Assembly (NCBI GenBank): GCA_002179805.1
Contig: NAVB01001785.1
Span: forward strand, 1 to 29,566
Origin: Acanthamoeba lenticulata
Lineage: Eukaryota; Discosea; Longamoebia; Acanthamoebidae
Direction of reading: 5' to 3'
DNA length: 29,566 bases
The notes beneath the pieces are model-generated. The model had not been told where the DNA came from, did not search any database, and saw only the letters and a program-made list of their open reading frames with translations. Positions 1 to 9,986 of this stretch are shown here, piece by piece. A program made the position numbers and the translations under genes. Position 1 is the stretch's first letter. Each line of letters opens with the position of its first letter.

Positions 1-859
1 AAACAAAAAAAACAAAAAAACAAAAAACAAAAGAAGGGGGAGAACCTTTTGCGCCTTGTAGGCCTTGCCTTCCGTCAGGCGCCGCTTGGCGTGATCAAAC
101 TTGAGCGAGGCTTCCCAGGAGACCGTCTTCCTGAGAATGTCCAAGTCCAAGCTCATCATGAACGGTACTCGCTCCAGCACGACCTAATTTGATGATATTT
201 GTAAAACATTATGTATGTAAAATCATAACATAATCAAAAAAAGGCGTGTTGGACGTACAAACTGGGCGGGCAGGTAGAGGCACTCGAGCACGCACAGCCG
301 ATGCTCCCTCATCTGCTCAGGTGAGTGTTTGGTTTGTTGGCTGCTCAGTGTTGCGGCATGCCACACGATGCCAGAGAGGAAGAGCTCTGGCCAGCAGGAT
401 GGACGCACGAGGATGGTAAAGTGCTCGAGGGTCATGAAGGAGACGTCAAAGTTCATCTCTGGGTCCTCGTAGACGTCCAGGTTATTGGACGGAGGAAAAG
501 GCAGATCGGGCGTCCACCTCTCGCTATCTGCGCTCTCAGCCACCAAGCTCAGCACATTGCTGCAGACTTTTTTTTACGCCATAAAAAAAAAAGCAAGTAG
601 TACCCTCAACAAAGCAGTTGGTAGTGGTCTGTCTGGTCACAATGATGTAGTCCCAGTCCGACTGGGCGTTGGCCGTCCCATACACCCTGCCGCCGCCACA
701 CTCTCCGTCAGCACACTTCACCGAGAGCGCAGCGCAAGGGGGCAAAACGAGCCTTGAGCCACTGAGGTAGATGTTGAGTATCTTTGGTTCTATGTCTGGG
801 TCATAGCGCTCCTTCAGACGCCCCAGCAGCTGCTCCAGCGCGAGGCCAGCCTTTGCCAT
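1..859 (-). CDS. Nucleotidyltransferase-like protein, 3' end outside window
   Basis: Proposed exons 859-604, 566-409, 312-259 and 183-46, all phase-consistent; the gene continues beyond base 1 through another intron. Visible near residue 33 is a Gly-Ser-Arg, followed by VYGTANAQSDWDYIIV, the G-S...D-x-D pattern of the DNA polymerase beta-like nucleotidyltransferase fold. Downstream segments (MNFDVSF, LERVPFMM, a basic helix with KFDHAKRRL) resemble the helical tail of MNT/kanamycin-nucleotidyltransferase-like proteins. The substrate cannot be told. Two oddities: a 66-bp in-frame piece (752-687) interrupts the GSR..GTA motif and may be a GC-AG intron, and the intron 603-567 would be only 37 bp. 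The ATG at 859 is the first Met in frame before the conserved region. The fold assignment is fairly safe; the function is unknown. Confidence 0.6.
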
Positions 860-1169
860 GACGCGTTGCAAACCAAGAGAAAGTCACCAACGTGCAGGAA
901 AATAAGCTAAAATAACATTGCTGGAAAATTTATGTATTTTTGTTCGCGTAACGGCATGCAAGGGCCCGACAATGTCCTGCTCTGTTATTATTGCTGATGT
1001 TCGGGGCCCTATTGGCACTTGCGTCATATGCTGTAGCTGCCAGTTGGCAAATGGTCAACTACGACCCTTAAGCTTCGCACACCACCAACAGGAATTTCTC
1101 AAGTAAGAGCAATTTGCCAGCAGCAAAGACCAACTCGTAACCACCCAACCCGTACACCCCGCTATCGGC
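860..1169. other. Divergent intergenic region, nothing recognised
   Basis: This lies between the start of the nucleotidyltransferase-like gene (minus) and the first recognisable MATE codons (plus). Small ORFs exist but have no recognisable content. It must contain the promoter of the minus-strand gene. A MATE-like start codon could not be found here, which fits the view that the downstream transporter copy is damaged. Confidence 0.4.
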
Positions 1170-2426
1170 GCTTTGCCGCCCTTCTCGTGCGCGCGGGCAA
1201 CTCCGAGCTGGGCCAGGTGGCATCGCTCGCATGGCCCACGGTGGTCGCTAATGTGCTCAGTTTTCTGTTGTCCTTTGTCAACCTGTTCTTCGTGGTACAG
1301 CATGAGACTGGCTTGATCGTGCGCAGACGACTTGCGCGAACCAACATTAACGCAAACACACAATGTAGGGGCATTTGGGCAATGACGAGACAGAGTTGGT
1401 GGCTGCAGCTTGGCCATCACCTTCACCAAGGTGACAGGTCTGACCGTGGTGGGGCTTCGAAGTGACTGTCCTCAGTGTCGGGTTGATCGGCGAAGTCGAA
1501 CTCGCGGCACACACGGTCGCCCTCAATGTAGTCGGGCTCAGGTACATGATTTCGCTCGCCATGTCGCTCGGTACGGCCACACCTTTCGCCCGCCTGAGGA
1601 TGCATGCAGCAGTCCAGCGTCTGACCGTCTGGCGGCGTGTCCAGCGGCGAGCACGCGGGTGGGCAACTTGCTTGGGGCTGGTGATCCGGAAAGAGCCAAG
1701 AAAGCCGCCTCCAACTGCATCATGGTCACCGTGGGTGCGTTGTTGATGTGGTCGGACATGTCTTGCGTGGACGGGAAGCGCGGCGAGAAGAGAAGCACGC
1801 CTGAACCCTTTCGTGTGGGCGCGGCAGGCGCACAGGTGCTTGCCGCGGTGCTCATGTTCGCTCTGCGCGACGTGTTGGGCGGCCTCTACGCTACCGACCC
1901 GAACGTGGTGTCGCTCGTGGCGCGCGTCCTGCCCTGGGCTGCCGTCCTCACCGTGCGTGCGCACGCGCGTTCGCCAAGAGAGCTCACTCATTTACCAACA
2001 ATACCTCTGTCCGTTGTCTTCATGTATGTGGTTGATGATGGTGTGGTTGGCCGTGTGCGGCGGCGTCCTCCGGGGCGCGGGCAAGCAGAGCGTCGGGGCG
2101 GCCCTCAACCTGTTGGCCTTCTACGTGGCCGGTCTGCCCATCAGCCTTGTCCTGGGCTTCGCCAGCCCGTTGGCCTTTTTCGGCATCTGGTGGTTGTCGC
2201 TCAACTACATCATGTCGTTGCGGCGAGGCTCACTTCTTCTTATCTAGGTCTGCTGGCGGGAGTGGTGGTCGTTGCCACAAGCCTCTTGGCCTACATCCTG
2301 CGCTTCATTGACTGGTCTCAGGCCTCGTTGGTGGCGCGTGAGCAAGCTGGCGTGGCGGACACTCCACAAGCACAGGAGATGGAGCTCATCACAGCCGAGG
2401 ACGAGGAGCCTGCTGAGCAGCGATGA
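1170..2426 (+). pseudogene. MATE-family efflux transporter, degraded copy
   Basis: Multidrug and toxin extrusion (MATE) antiporters have about 12 membrane helices in two six-helix lobes. Recognisable N-lobe pieces are ELGQVASLAWPTVVANVL ... NLFFV, then after an intron (1293 to about 1366) GHLGNDETELVAAA. A one-base frame change near 1404-1406 is needed to continue into LAITFTKVTGLTVVGL. The sequence then jumps to C-lobe blocks: LIGEVELAAHTVALNVVGL, ASTRVGNLLGAGDPERAKKA, AQVLAAVLMFALRDVLGG, VCGGVLRGAGKQSVGAALNL and the last helix LLAGVVVVATSLLAYILRF. TM3 to about TM7 are missing. Two later exon joins (near 1951-2015 and 2215-2251) have no acceptable splice pair or need introns under 35 bp. Other introns remain perfect, such as the GTGCGT donor at about 1737. 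I therefore call a recent pseudogene; sequencing errors plus an assembly gap are the alternative. Confidence 0.6.
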
Positions 2427-2589
2427 GCCACGGTGGAGATGTTGGAGGATCACGAAGAGGTGGAAACTGCGCAGGTCGTGGACCCATAGGAACAACAAAG
2501 AAAGTTGAATCAAAAGGTTCCTTGGGGGAAGGCAGTTGTTGATTTGTGTAGTGCGCAAGCATGCACAACAGAACAAACGCAGAACGCGT

Positions 2590-3123
2590 TCATTTGATCT
2601 CCAAGACCTCCATCTCGAACATGAGGGTGGCGTTGGGTCCGATGCCCCAGGCAGGGCTAAAGCAATGAAGAGAGGAGTTAGATTAAAGACTCTACGTAGC
2701 GCCAGACAAGGGAGGGCCAGCCGTACAAGCCAGTGGCGCCATAAGCGTAGTCACCAGTCATGGTGAGGCGAGCAACCTCGCCCTTCTTCATCGTGGCGAC
2801 ACCCTCGTCCCAACCTGCGACGTCAAAGAAAAAAATCAATAAAAATGCACAGCCAGCGATGTCGAGTCACATCAAGAAGTACCGCGAATGACCTTGCCCA
2901 TGCCAATGACGAAGGAGAAAGGCGTGTTGGTGTCCTTGGTGCTGTGTAATCGGAGTGCGGTAATGAGTGACTGCGCAATCTACAGATCAACAACCTATGC
3001 ATCGTACCTCCAGAACTTGCGCGTCGGGTTGACCAGGTTGCCAGTGCAGTGGACCGTGACGGTCTGGCCCTTTTGGGGCGTGGGGCCGCTGCCTTCGGTG
3101 ATCACTTCCTTCTCGTAACCCAT
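2590..3123 (-). CDS. FKBP12-type peptidyl-prolyl cis-trans isomerase
   Basis: Exons 3123-3008, 2941-2883, 2814-2727 and 2656-2590 join in phase to a 109-residue protein, the usual length of a single-domain cytosolic FKBP12. It catalyses cis-trans isomerisation of X-Pro bonds and is the family that binds FK506/rapamycin. Visible hallmarks: [10 protein letters not shown] near the N terminus, [25 protein letters not shown] (the V-I and Trp at the base of the active site), GDYAYGATG (the Tyr of the 80s loop) and [20 protein letters not shown] at the C terminus. The Trp in KFWSTKD and the WGI loop resemble plant FKBP12 more than animal FKBP12, where Phe and H-P-G-I are usual. There is no signal peptide. 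It lies 85 bp downstream of the pfkB kinase gene on the same strand. Confidence 0.95.
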
Positions 3124-3208
3124 CGTTGGTTCTTTCGCTGTTGTATTGCTTTTAGTTTTTTGTTTTTTTTTTCTGTATTGTTTTTATTTAAGGCTCGCGT
3201 GTCTCACG

Positions 3209-4974
3209 TCACGCTGTGTTGTGGGCGTGCGGCGAGCGAAGGAGCAGAGCGGGCAGCGAAGCCCGATCAGGAATGCCGTCAAGGCCCGAGCCGAGGCACT
3301 TGCGGGCGGCCACCAGCGAGGCGAGGGCCAGCAGCTGCGCCGGGCCGAGGCGGCGTACGAGGCCGTAGCACACGCCGCCCACGAACACGTCGCCGGCGCC
3401 TGTGGTGTCGACGATGCTGGCCGGGTTGAGCGGGTAGGCCGGGCAGTAGTGCACCTGCGAGTGAATGTCTGCACTCGTGGGCCGGTAGCAGAAGGTGTGG
3501 ACCAGCAGACCGAGAGCGCGGTCGCCCTCCTGGTCATCGACGTCGTTCCGGATCGAGGGCTCGACGTCGGTCACGCCGCGTCCGCCATCGTCCGCGGCCT
3601 GGCCAAATGCCCACATGCGCTGCCACTTGACCTGGACGTCCTCATAGCGTGGCACCTTTTGCCACATCTCTTCCATGTTCTTGACCTCGCCCTTACCCTC
3701 CTCCTCGTCGTCGTAGGACTCGGCCCAGTCGGGGGTCAGGGGCTCAGCGCGCTGCTCCTCCGCGGTGGCATGGGCGTGTGGGCGGCGCATGAGGAGGCTG
3801 CCCTGGCCACCGAGCGTGGCAATCACGAACCGCACGCGTGGGAGCGACTCAAGAAGGCTGGCCATCGCCGCCAGCAAGTCTGCTTTGCCCATCCTGTGTG
3901 CAATTATATTAGCCTTTATTAGCATTAAAAATAAATAAATACCAAATAAAATAATGATTAAAAAACATGAAGATGGTGGTAATGGTGCTCTCATGTGGCA
4001 AGACGTGCCGCTTGATCAAGTGGTCGTTGTTGAGGATGAGGTAGTTGGTAAGGGTGATCATCTTCTCGGCCTGGTCCAGTTCCTCGTCAAAGTCCGTCAC
4101 CACGGGGATGCCGCGCTGCGCAAACAACGTACAAAGCATGAGCCCAGCTGAGATCCCAGCGAGCTCCACCCAGACTAGGCGGCGCACCTCGATGGCCATC
4201 TCCGTCAGGCGGATGCCGGCGTGGGTCTGGCGGCCATCGTTCAGCAGAAGCGTAGCTGATCGCGGAAACAAAAGGAAGTTGTCGTTCTGTTTAGTTTTGA
4301 CCGCCATGAAGAAGGCAAAGAGGAGCAGCACCGTTGTCGAGAAAGGAGGGCTCGATTTCGTCAGGCGTCAGCAGCGCGGCGGGCGTGTGCAGAATCGTGC
4401 GCGTGTGGGTCGTCTCGTCCACGATGATGTAGCTGAACGGTGAGTTGCCCTGTTCTCGCGTTGACAAGCTGCACTCTGTCAGCTTACGGCCCGCGGTCGC
4501 GGCCAGTGTGCTGCAGCGCATGAAGGAGTGTAACGACGTGCCGGGCAGATGGCCACGTGAGAAGTGTCGATGCTGCGCTCGCGACGAAGCGTATCAAGGA
4601 TCTGCTTGCCGATCTCATCGTTGCCCAGCTTGGTGATGAGGCGGCCCGGCACACCAAGCCGACTTAGGCAGACCAGGCCCTGCAGCGCGTTCCCTTTTCT
4701 CGCACACCCAAGGGCAGGCTTAGGTGGTTTGTCTGCGGACCACGCACAGGGGCTAGCACGCACCGCCAGGAGAAGTGAAGAGCTTGGTGGTGCGCATCTT
4801 GGCATCCGGCTCGGGAAAGGAACTCACATGCGCCAAGTAGTCTTGGGGAGGAGAAGCGGGGGGGGGAGGGTGCAGGTTGGTCGTTAGACTGTCTCAGGTG
4901 CACCTGCCAGGCCAGTGAATGCGTGTACCAATGCACGTAGAGCCAGTTGCGACAACCAGTGGCTGCTTGGCCAT
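3209..4974 (-). CDS. pfkB-family carbohydrate/nucleoside kinase
   Basis: Seven phase-matched exons (4974-4929, 4841-4764, 4693-4538, 4454-4332, 4255-4188, 4115-3967, 3893-3209) give 434 residues. The start MAKQPLVVATG leads into DYLAHVSSFPEPDAKMRTT and SPGGNALQGLVCLSRLG, the ribokinase-type substrate-binding N terminus with its GG motif. GRLITKLGNDEIGKQIL follows. The C-terminal pfkB signature DTTGAGDVFVGGV (about residues 369-381) contains the anion hole and the catalytic Asp. The family transfers the ATP gamma-phosphate to a sugar or nucleoside hydroxyl. Between ATLGGQGSLL and the signature lies an unusually long acidic insertion of roughly 115 residues, so the protein is longer than typical 300-340 residue members. 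The substrate cannot be assigned. The exon 3/4 junction (4538/4454) is the least certain splice. Confidence 0.87.
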
Positions 4975-5093
4975 GCTTGTTCGTTTGTTTGTGTGCGAGG
5001 TAGTGACCTTTACGCCAGCACACGTTTGGGTTGGCTGCACAAGTTGACATTTATCTGTGTTGCGACGACCTACTTATTGGTGAAGACAGAAAT

Positions 5094-5175
5094 GGGCGGA
5101 TGGCCGAGCGGTCTAAGGCGGCAGTTTTAGGCACTGTTATCTCCGGATGCGTGGGTTCAAATCCCACTCCGCTCA
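5094..5175 (+). tRNA. tRNA-Leu (anticodon UAG)
   Basis: The acceptor stem GGGCGGA/TCCGCTC pairs over 7 bp (one G-T). The D-arm region TGGCCGAGCGGTCTAAGG also carries a Pol III A box. The anticodon stem GCAGT/ACTGT encloses the 7-nt loop TTTAGGC with anticodon TAG at the normal positions. A long variable arm (ATC-TCCG-GAT) marks a class II tRNA, and the T arm GTGGGTTCAAATCCCAC contains a perfect B box. The discriminator base is A, as expected for leucine. There is no intron and no encoded CCA, so it is a nuclear eukaryotic gene. It lies between the promoter of the pfkB kinase gene and the 3' end of citrate synthase. Confidence 0.97.
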
Positions 5176-5176
5176 G

Positions 5177-5182
5177 TTTTTT
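5177..5182 (+). terminator. Pol III T-run terminator of tRNA-Leu
   Basis: Six consecutive T residues begin two bases after the discriminator base of the tRNA, the standard RNA polymerase III stop. Confidence 0.9.
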
Positions 5183-5360
5183 GTCTCGTCCTTTTGGTTT
5201 AGAGAACAATGACCAAACGAGTTGGCTTTTTATTTTTTGTGCGTAGCGACGGCGCAGCCACGCCCTTGCGCACGGAGTGTCCGGGCGAGAGGACGAAGAG
5301 CAAACGCTTGGCTTTAGGAGGAAGGAAGAGAGGTAAGGCAAGAAGAGGTGAAGCTTCCGC

Positions 5361-7113
5361 TTAGTGCTTGGCAGCGGCGGCGGCAGCGTGCTTCTTGGCC
5401 TCCTTCTCGAGCCACTCAGTGGTGATGGACTTGGGCCTCTCGATGGGGTGGCCGAGGGCGCGGTCCCAAACGAGCGAGGGCAGGACGCCGAGGGCGCGGG
5501 AGACGCCGAAGAGGACGGTGTAGTAGTTCTCCTCCTTGAGGTTGTAGTGCTGGAGGAGCACACCCGAGTGGGCGTCCACGTTGGGCCACGGGTTCTTGGT
5601 CTTGCCCTGCTCGGTGAGCACAGGCGGGACGACCTGGTAGAGCTGCTTGACGAGCTTGACGAGCGGGTCGTTGGGCAGGTGCTGGGCGGCGAACTCGGCC
5701 TGGGCGGTGAAGCGCGGGTCGGTCTTACGGAGCACAGCGTGGCCGAAGCCGGGGATGACCTGGCCCGAGTTGAGCAGGTCCCAGAGGGCCTTCTTGAGCT
5801 CCTCGTCGGTGACGTCGCGGCCGCCGAACTTCTCGCGGAGCTTGAGGATGAAGCGGAGCACCTCCTGGTTGGCGAGGCCGTGGAGCGGGCCGGCAAGGCC
5901 GTTGAGGCCAGCGGCAAAGGACAGGTAGGGGTCCGACAGGGCGCTGCCGACAAGGTGAGTGGTGTGAGCCGAGACGTTGCCGCCCTCGTGGTCCGAGTGG
6001 AGGACGAGGTAGAGGCGCATGAGGTCCACAAACTCCTTGTTGTCAAAGCCGAGCTGGTGGGCATAGTCGGCACCCATGTCGAGCGACGGGTTGGACGGGA
6101 TGAGCTTGCCACCGTGGTAGACGTTGCGGTAGATCTCAGCAGCGGTCCTGGGCAGGAAGGAGATCAGGTTGAGCATGTCCTCGTAGGCGTACTCCCAGTA
6201 CTTGGCCTTGTGGACACCCTCGAGGTAGGCCTTGGCGAACTGGCTCTCCGTCTGGAGGGCGTTGACACCAATGGTGAACTGGGTCATGGGGTGCATGGTG
6301 GTGGGCAGGTTCTTGAGGATGTGCGACACGTGGGCCGGGAACTTCTTCGAGCGCTCAGCAATCTCGTGGACGAGGGCCTGAGCCTGGGCGTCGGTCGGGA
6401 TCTCGCTGGTGAGCAGCAGCCAGAGGAGCGCCTCCGGGAGCGGCTCCTTGCCATCCTTGGCCTTGGGCAGCTTAGCCTGGCACTCAGGGATGGAGTAGCC
6501 CCTGAAACGGATGCCCTAAAGATTGCCAAAACAAAATTATTGGGATGAGAATTGCTGCAGATGATCCTCAATTGAATTCTTTAAAATCGCAATGACGCAC
6601 CTCCTCAGGATCCAGGAGCGAGGTCTCAGTGACGAGACCCTTGATACCACGCATACCACCGTAGGCCTACGAAGACGACAGACATGTCTGTCAACAACTG
6701 TTTTCACAGACAAAGAAAAACGAATCGTCGTGATTTATGACGAGGTGCTCAGCGTGCGTACCATGCTGAGCGTGACCTGACCGAGGGGAAGGTCACCATG
6801 CTCGGCCTTGAGCTTCTTGACGCGTTCCTGCTCCTTGGGAACGATCTGGGTAAGCCTCTCCTTCAGGCTCTGCAAATTTGCCGCAAAATCGATCAAATTT
6901 TTGTGAGTTTACACGAATGTTGTCAGGCGATACAAAGCAGATCAAGCTAGCCAGGGCCCAAGGATAAGAAATCAACTTCGTGGGCGCCACGATTGAGGAA
7001 GGCGAAGGGCGAACCGTGGTGGCGTAGAGACGCTGGCCCTGGGCGAGGGTGCGAGCCTGGACGGCCGCAGCAGGGCTGGCGGACTTGGCGGCAATGACGG
7101 TAGCGCGACGCAT
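5361..7113 (-). CDS. Citrate synthase, mitochondrial
   Basis: Exons 7113-7015, 6869-6762, 6666-6601 and 6515-5361 join in phase to 475 residues, the normal length of a eukaryotic type I citrate synthase with presequence. It condenses acetyl-CoA and oxaloacetate to citrate in the TCA cycle. The N terminus [14 protein letters not shown]...RLYATT is Arg/Ala/Ser-rich without acids, a mitochondrial targeting peptide. [17 protein letters not shown] and LDPEEGIRFRG follow. Catalytic residues are visible: the His in [14 protein letters not shown] (about residue 267), the His in [11 protein letters not shown] and the Asp in NVDAHSG. The large last exon carries over 80% of the protein, and its codons strongly prefer C/G at the third position, so a long spurious ORF appears on the opposite strand. 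No anomaly was seen. Confidence 0.98.
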
Positions 7114-7469
7114 TATGTGTAGTTGTGGGTGCGGGTGTATCTGAAATGCAAGACCTTGCTCACTCAACGGCAGCCAAGATAAGACCCGTGCCGGGACGCC
7201 TCGGAAAAGTGAGGCCGAAGATTTACCCTGAGCCCAACCTCCCGGCCCGCAACTCTTCACACCAAATTTCGATCATCCCCAATCATAATCAAACCTTCTT
7301 CTGAGAAGTCGGCGTTTTCCACCTGTCGTTTTTCGAAGCTTTACAAAGGAGCCTCGGTTGGCGCCTCTTGAGCTGGCGTTTTATCTTCCTGCTGCCGCGC
7401 CGTATCCCTCGCGATCGCCTCGCCGTTGTTGTTTTCGTCCTTTAAACGCAGTTATCTCTATTTTATTCT
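7114..7469. other. Intergenic, citrate synthase promoter side
   Basis: These 356 bp separate the DUF1264 gene stop and the citrate synthase start, both on the minus strand. They must hold the citrate synthase promoter and the 3' end of the upstream gene. No convincing TATA box, repeat or additional gene was seen. Confidence 0.4.
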
Positions 7470-8476
7470 TCACTCCTTGGTGACAGGCGTCATTGTGCAC
7501 TGGAGGGGCGTGCGCTTGGTCCAGTGATCTGCCAGGCCCTGCACAGGGTGGGCGTCGAGGTTCTGCCTCTCCTCTCGGATCTTTGTGGTGTCCAAGCCGA
7601 GGCGCTTGTCTCGGTGGGCGAACAGTTCAGTCTTCCACTGATCCGTGCACGTGCACACCTGTGGCCAGAGTACATAAGTGGCGTGCTCGACTTCATTTGA
7701 GGGGAGGTGGATTGAGTACCATCATCAACTGCGGCGGACCAAGAGGCAGCGGGTCGCCTCGGTCCACCTGCCACATCAGGAAGGTCTTGCCATAGGTGTT
7801 GACGAGCTCCTTGGCCAGCGGCTTTTGCATCGCCTCTGGAAGACCAGGCGCAACGAAACTCGCTGACAACACGTTGCTCAAGTGAGCATGGCGATGCAGG
7901 TGGAAGAGGGAAGGCGAAATGCGCACCGCTCTTGATGTCAGTTTGGTGACTGTGCCAAAAGATCTGCTCCTCAGCCGGCAAGCCCTGGAACAGGCGTTCG
8001 CTGATGACGTACTCGACGCCCACCAACCGCGCGTCGGACTGGTCGCTCTCGTAGACGGCGCATTGGATGACTTCGTCGTTCACACGGCTACAGTAGTGAT
8101 GCAGTTCCAGCTGTGATCACATGAACGAATCGGTCAGCTGCCCGCCGGCGGCAACACGCGCGCACCACACTGTGTCGACGCACCTGGCGGTCGGGCTGGC
8201 CGTTGACGAAGGCGAAGCCGGAGAGGTGCATGTTGATCTGGTTGATGGGCGCGAAGCGTTGCATGATCCCCGTGCCCACTTCCATGATTTTGTGCTGTTT
8301 ATGTGTGGCGCAGCATGAAAGGCCGCAATGAAAGACGGGAGAAGGTTCAAGGCATGAGGTACCATCGTGGTCTCCTTCTTGCCGGGCGTGTCTGCCGGCT
8401 GGCTCTTCTGCTCCTGAGGCGGGATCCCAGGGATCTGGGTACTGCCCTCCACAGTGATGGGTACCTGGGTGCTCAT
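7470..8476 (-). CDS. DUF1264 / oil-body-associated-protein-like
   Basis: Exons 8476-8363, 8294-8184, 8110-7927, 7862-7720 and 7658-7470 join in phase to 246 residues, the typical family size. Hallmarks in order: INQINMHLSGFAF, RQLELHHYCSRVNDEV, CAVYESDQSDARLVGVEYVI, FQGLPAEEQIFWHSHQTDIK, NTYGKTFLMWQVDRGD and LPLGPPQLMM, ending with a basic tail. These match the DUF1264 family. Plant members (OBAPs) associate with lipid droplets; bacterial and fungal members exist, and the biochemical activity is unknown. There is no signal peptide or membrane helix. The first about 40 residues (TQIPGIPPQEQKSQPADTPG) are a family-unlike flexible extension. The ATG at 8476 is the only upstream in-frame start. 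A lipid-droplet role is an inference from plants. Confidence 0.88.
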
Positions 8477-9311
8477 AGTGCTGGCGTTGTGTTGAGTCTG
8501 GTTGGACGCTGGTCTATGGTGCAGCCCGCGCTTGGTGGCAGGCCGCAGGATGCGGTTGCCTCGGCCCTGGAAGCAGCCACAAACAAGCGGCCGGTCGTGT
8601 GTGAATGCCCGCTGAAAGGTGGGCTGCAGGCAGCGTGTTTCCGTTCCGACGGAATGGACTGGCCGACAAATCAGACAGTAGGATCAGGCACAAGTGTTTC
8701 CTCTGCAATGTACTGCACATTCCTTACGGTCTGCGACCAGCCAACCGTGGGAAACTGGATCACTAACAGCCCTACCGCCATGTCCGGCTGTACTGCGGTC
8801 CACAAGGGCGGCACACCCACAGGAAACAAAAGGCGTTCTGGGTGAGATCGCCCCAAGCGGCAAGGCAAGACCAACGGTGTACAGAACGTCTTCCCTGATT
8901 TTTCCGCCCACAAGAACTGCAGAAAATCGGCCATCTCCGGTTGTCCTTTCAGCTTCCAAGATTCCCGCTTTTTTAGTGGCATGGTTGACAGGTCGTTTGG
9001 GCTTCACGGTCAGGGGACTGGGACCGCCCACTGGGCCCAACCCGCTCACGCGTTCTGACGGGTACCGTTACTGTCCTTCTTCTCTCGGCCCAAGAGCCCC
9101 ACCTCACGACGGCGCCCACGGACACCGGCAGCGGTCGTCTGTGTGCCGCCAAGGGCAATAAAAGGTGGAAACACTCTCCTCTTACTCATACCGACCTTTC
9201 CCCCGACCCACGCACTCCGCACCCTCTTCTGCCGCGCCCTTCCGAGCAGCACTCTTGCTCGCTACACTCTCCTCTTCCTCTCCACACTTACACACAAACC
9301 TCACCGGCAAG
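8477..9311. other. Intergenic region with no recognised gene up to a leader-like stretch
   Basis: This 835-bp stretch lies upstream of the DUF1264 gene (minus) and of a small plus-strand ORF. Open frames of about 100-155 codons exist on both strands (for example 8694-9161 plus and 8671-8982 minus), but none has recognisable domains, and overlapping frames are expected at this GC content. The last 150 bp are pyrimidine-rich and look like a promoter plus 5' untranslated leader. Confidence 0.4.
9157..9164 (+). promoter_or_regulatory. Possible TATA-like element
   Basis: AATAAAAG stands alone in a GC-rich context, followed by about 140 bp of C/T-rich sequence leading to an ATG at 9312. This resembles a core promoter with a pyrimidine-rich leader of a well-expressed gene. 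No start site is proven. Confidence 0.35.
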
Positions 9312-9476
9312 ATGCTCGAAGGGTTCATCCTCACGAACTACTGGCACACGGTGAAGGCGCGGATGGGCACGACTGCCCACTCGGCTGGCCCGGCTCCGTC
9401 CTCGGCGACGACCCACCCACCGACGGCCGCGAGGAGGGCTCACGCTCCCTACCCCAGCCACCCCTTCCTCAAGTAG
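9312..9476 (+). CDS. Small hypothetical ORF, 54 codons
   Basis: An ATG in good context (CCGGCAAGATG) follows a C/T-rich leader and opens 54 codons beginning MLEGFILTNYWHTVKARM and ending at a TAG at 9474. The first 19 residues look protein-like; the rest is Ala/Pro/Thr/His-rich and could be intronic. A GTGAAG after codon 13 and an acceptor CTTCTTCAG near 9568 would give a different, longer product, but no family is recognised in either version. An AATAAA near 9931 could end a transcript. It could be a small protein, a uORF or a non-coding RNA. Confidence 0.3.
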   Translation: MLEGFILTNYWHTVKARMGTTAHSAGPAPSSATTHPPTAARRAHAPYPSHPFLK

Positions 9477-9986
9477 AGGATGGGGACTATCTGTATCCAT
9501 CGCTCTCCCCACGCTCTCGCTCTCGGAGACCGCATCTCTGCGTGCATCTCGGCCGGTTCTCTTCTTCAGGTCAGCCTCTGGACTTCGGCGAAGCCCGAGG
9601 CGCCTAACCGGAGGGGACCGACGACGATGCTCACGCGAGTGCAGCCTCGAGACGGAAGCGCGGGAGAACACACCACCAAGGGGGAAGGATCACTGCGACT
9701 CTCTCTTCTACTTTTCCTGATTCGATTTCAAGCGACGAACAGCATCACCGATGAACTTATCTGCACATTTCCGCATCGGAGATCACTCTTTTTATAGTGA
9801 ATTCATTTCTTCTCTTCGCGTATCGTTCTATCGATGCACGACGATGTAGCCACTTCTCGTGCGGTTGAGAGCAGCCATCATCGAGGGCGTGCATCGATCG
9901 TAACTATCGCGAAGACGAAGAAAATAAATACACCATTTAATGCAATATTACAAGCGTTTTTTTATTCGTCGAATCGGCTCCACGCC
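9477..9986. other. Convergent intergenic region
   Basis: No recognisable coding sequence was seen. AT content rises from about 9710 onward, and an AATAAA at 9931 (plus) together with the poly(A) signal of the chitinase gene (minus) suggests convergent 3' ends. Confidence 0.35.
9961..9966 (-). terminator. Poly(A) signal of the chitinase gene
   Basis: On the minus strand AATAAA occurs 21 nt downstream of the chitinase stop codon, the expected position for 3' end formation in a compact genome. Confidence 0.6.

Noticed and set aside
5051..6112. 353-codon minus-strand frame rich in Ser/Arg/Thr
   Set aside because: It is an out-of-frame shadow of the citrate synthase exon and also runs through the tRNA gene; the low-complexity composition is typical of a shifted frame.
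5364..6548. 394-codon open frame on the plus strand across citrate synthase
   Set aside because: It lies antisense to the large citrate synthase exon; the composition is Val/Leu/Gly/Glu-rich, as expected from the complement of a GC-biased real gene, and it matches no family.
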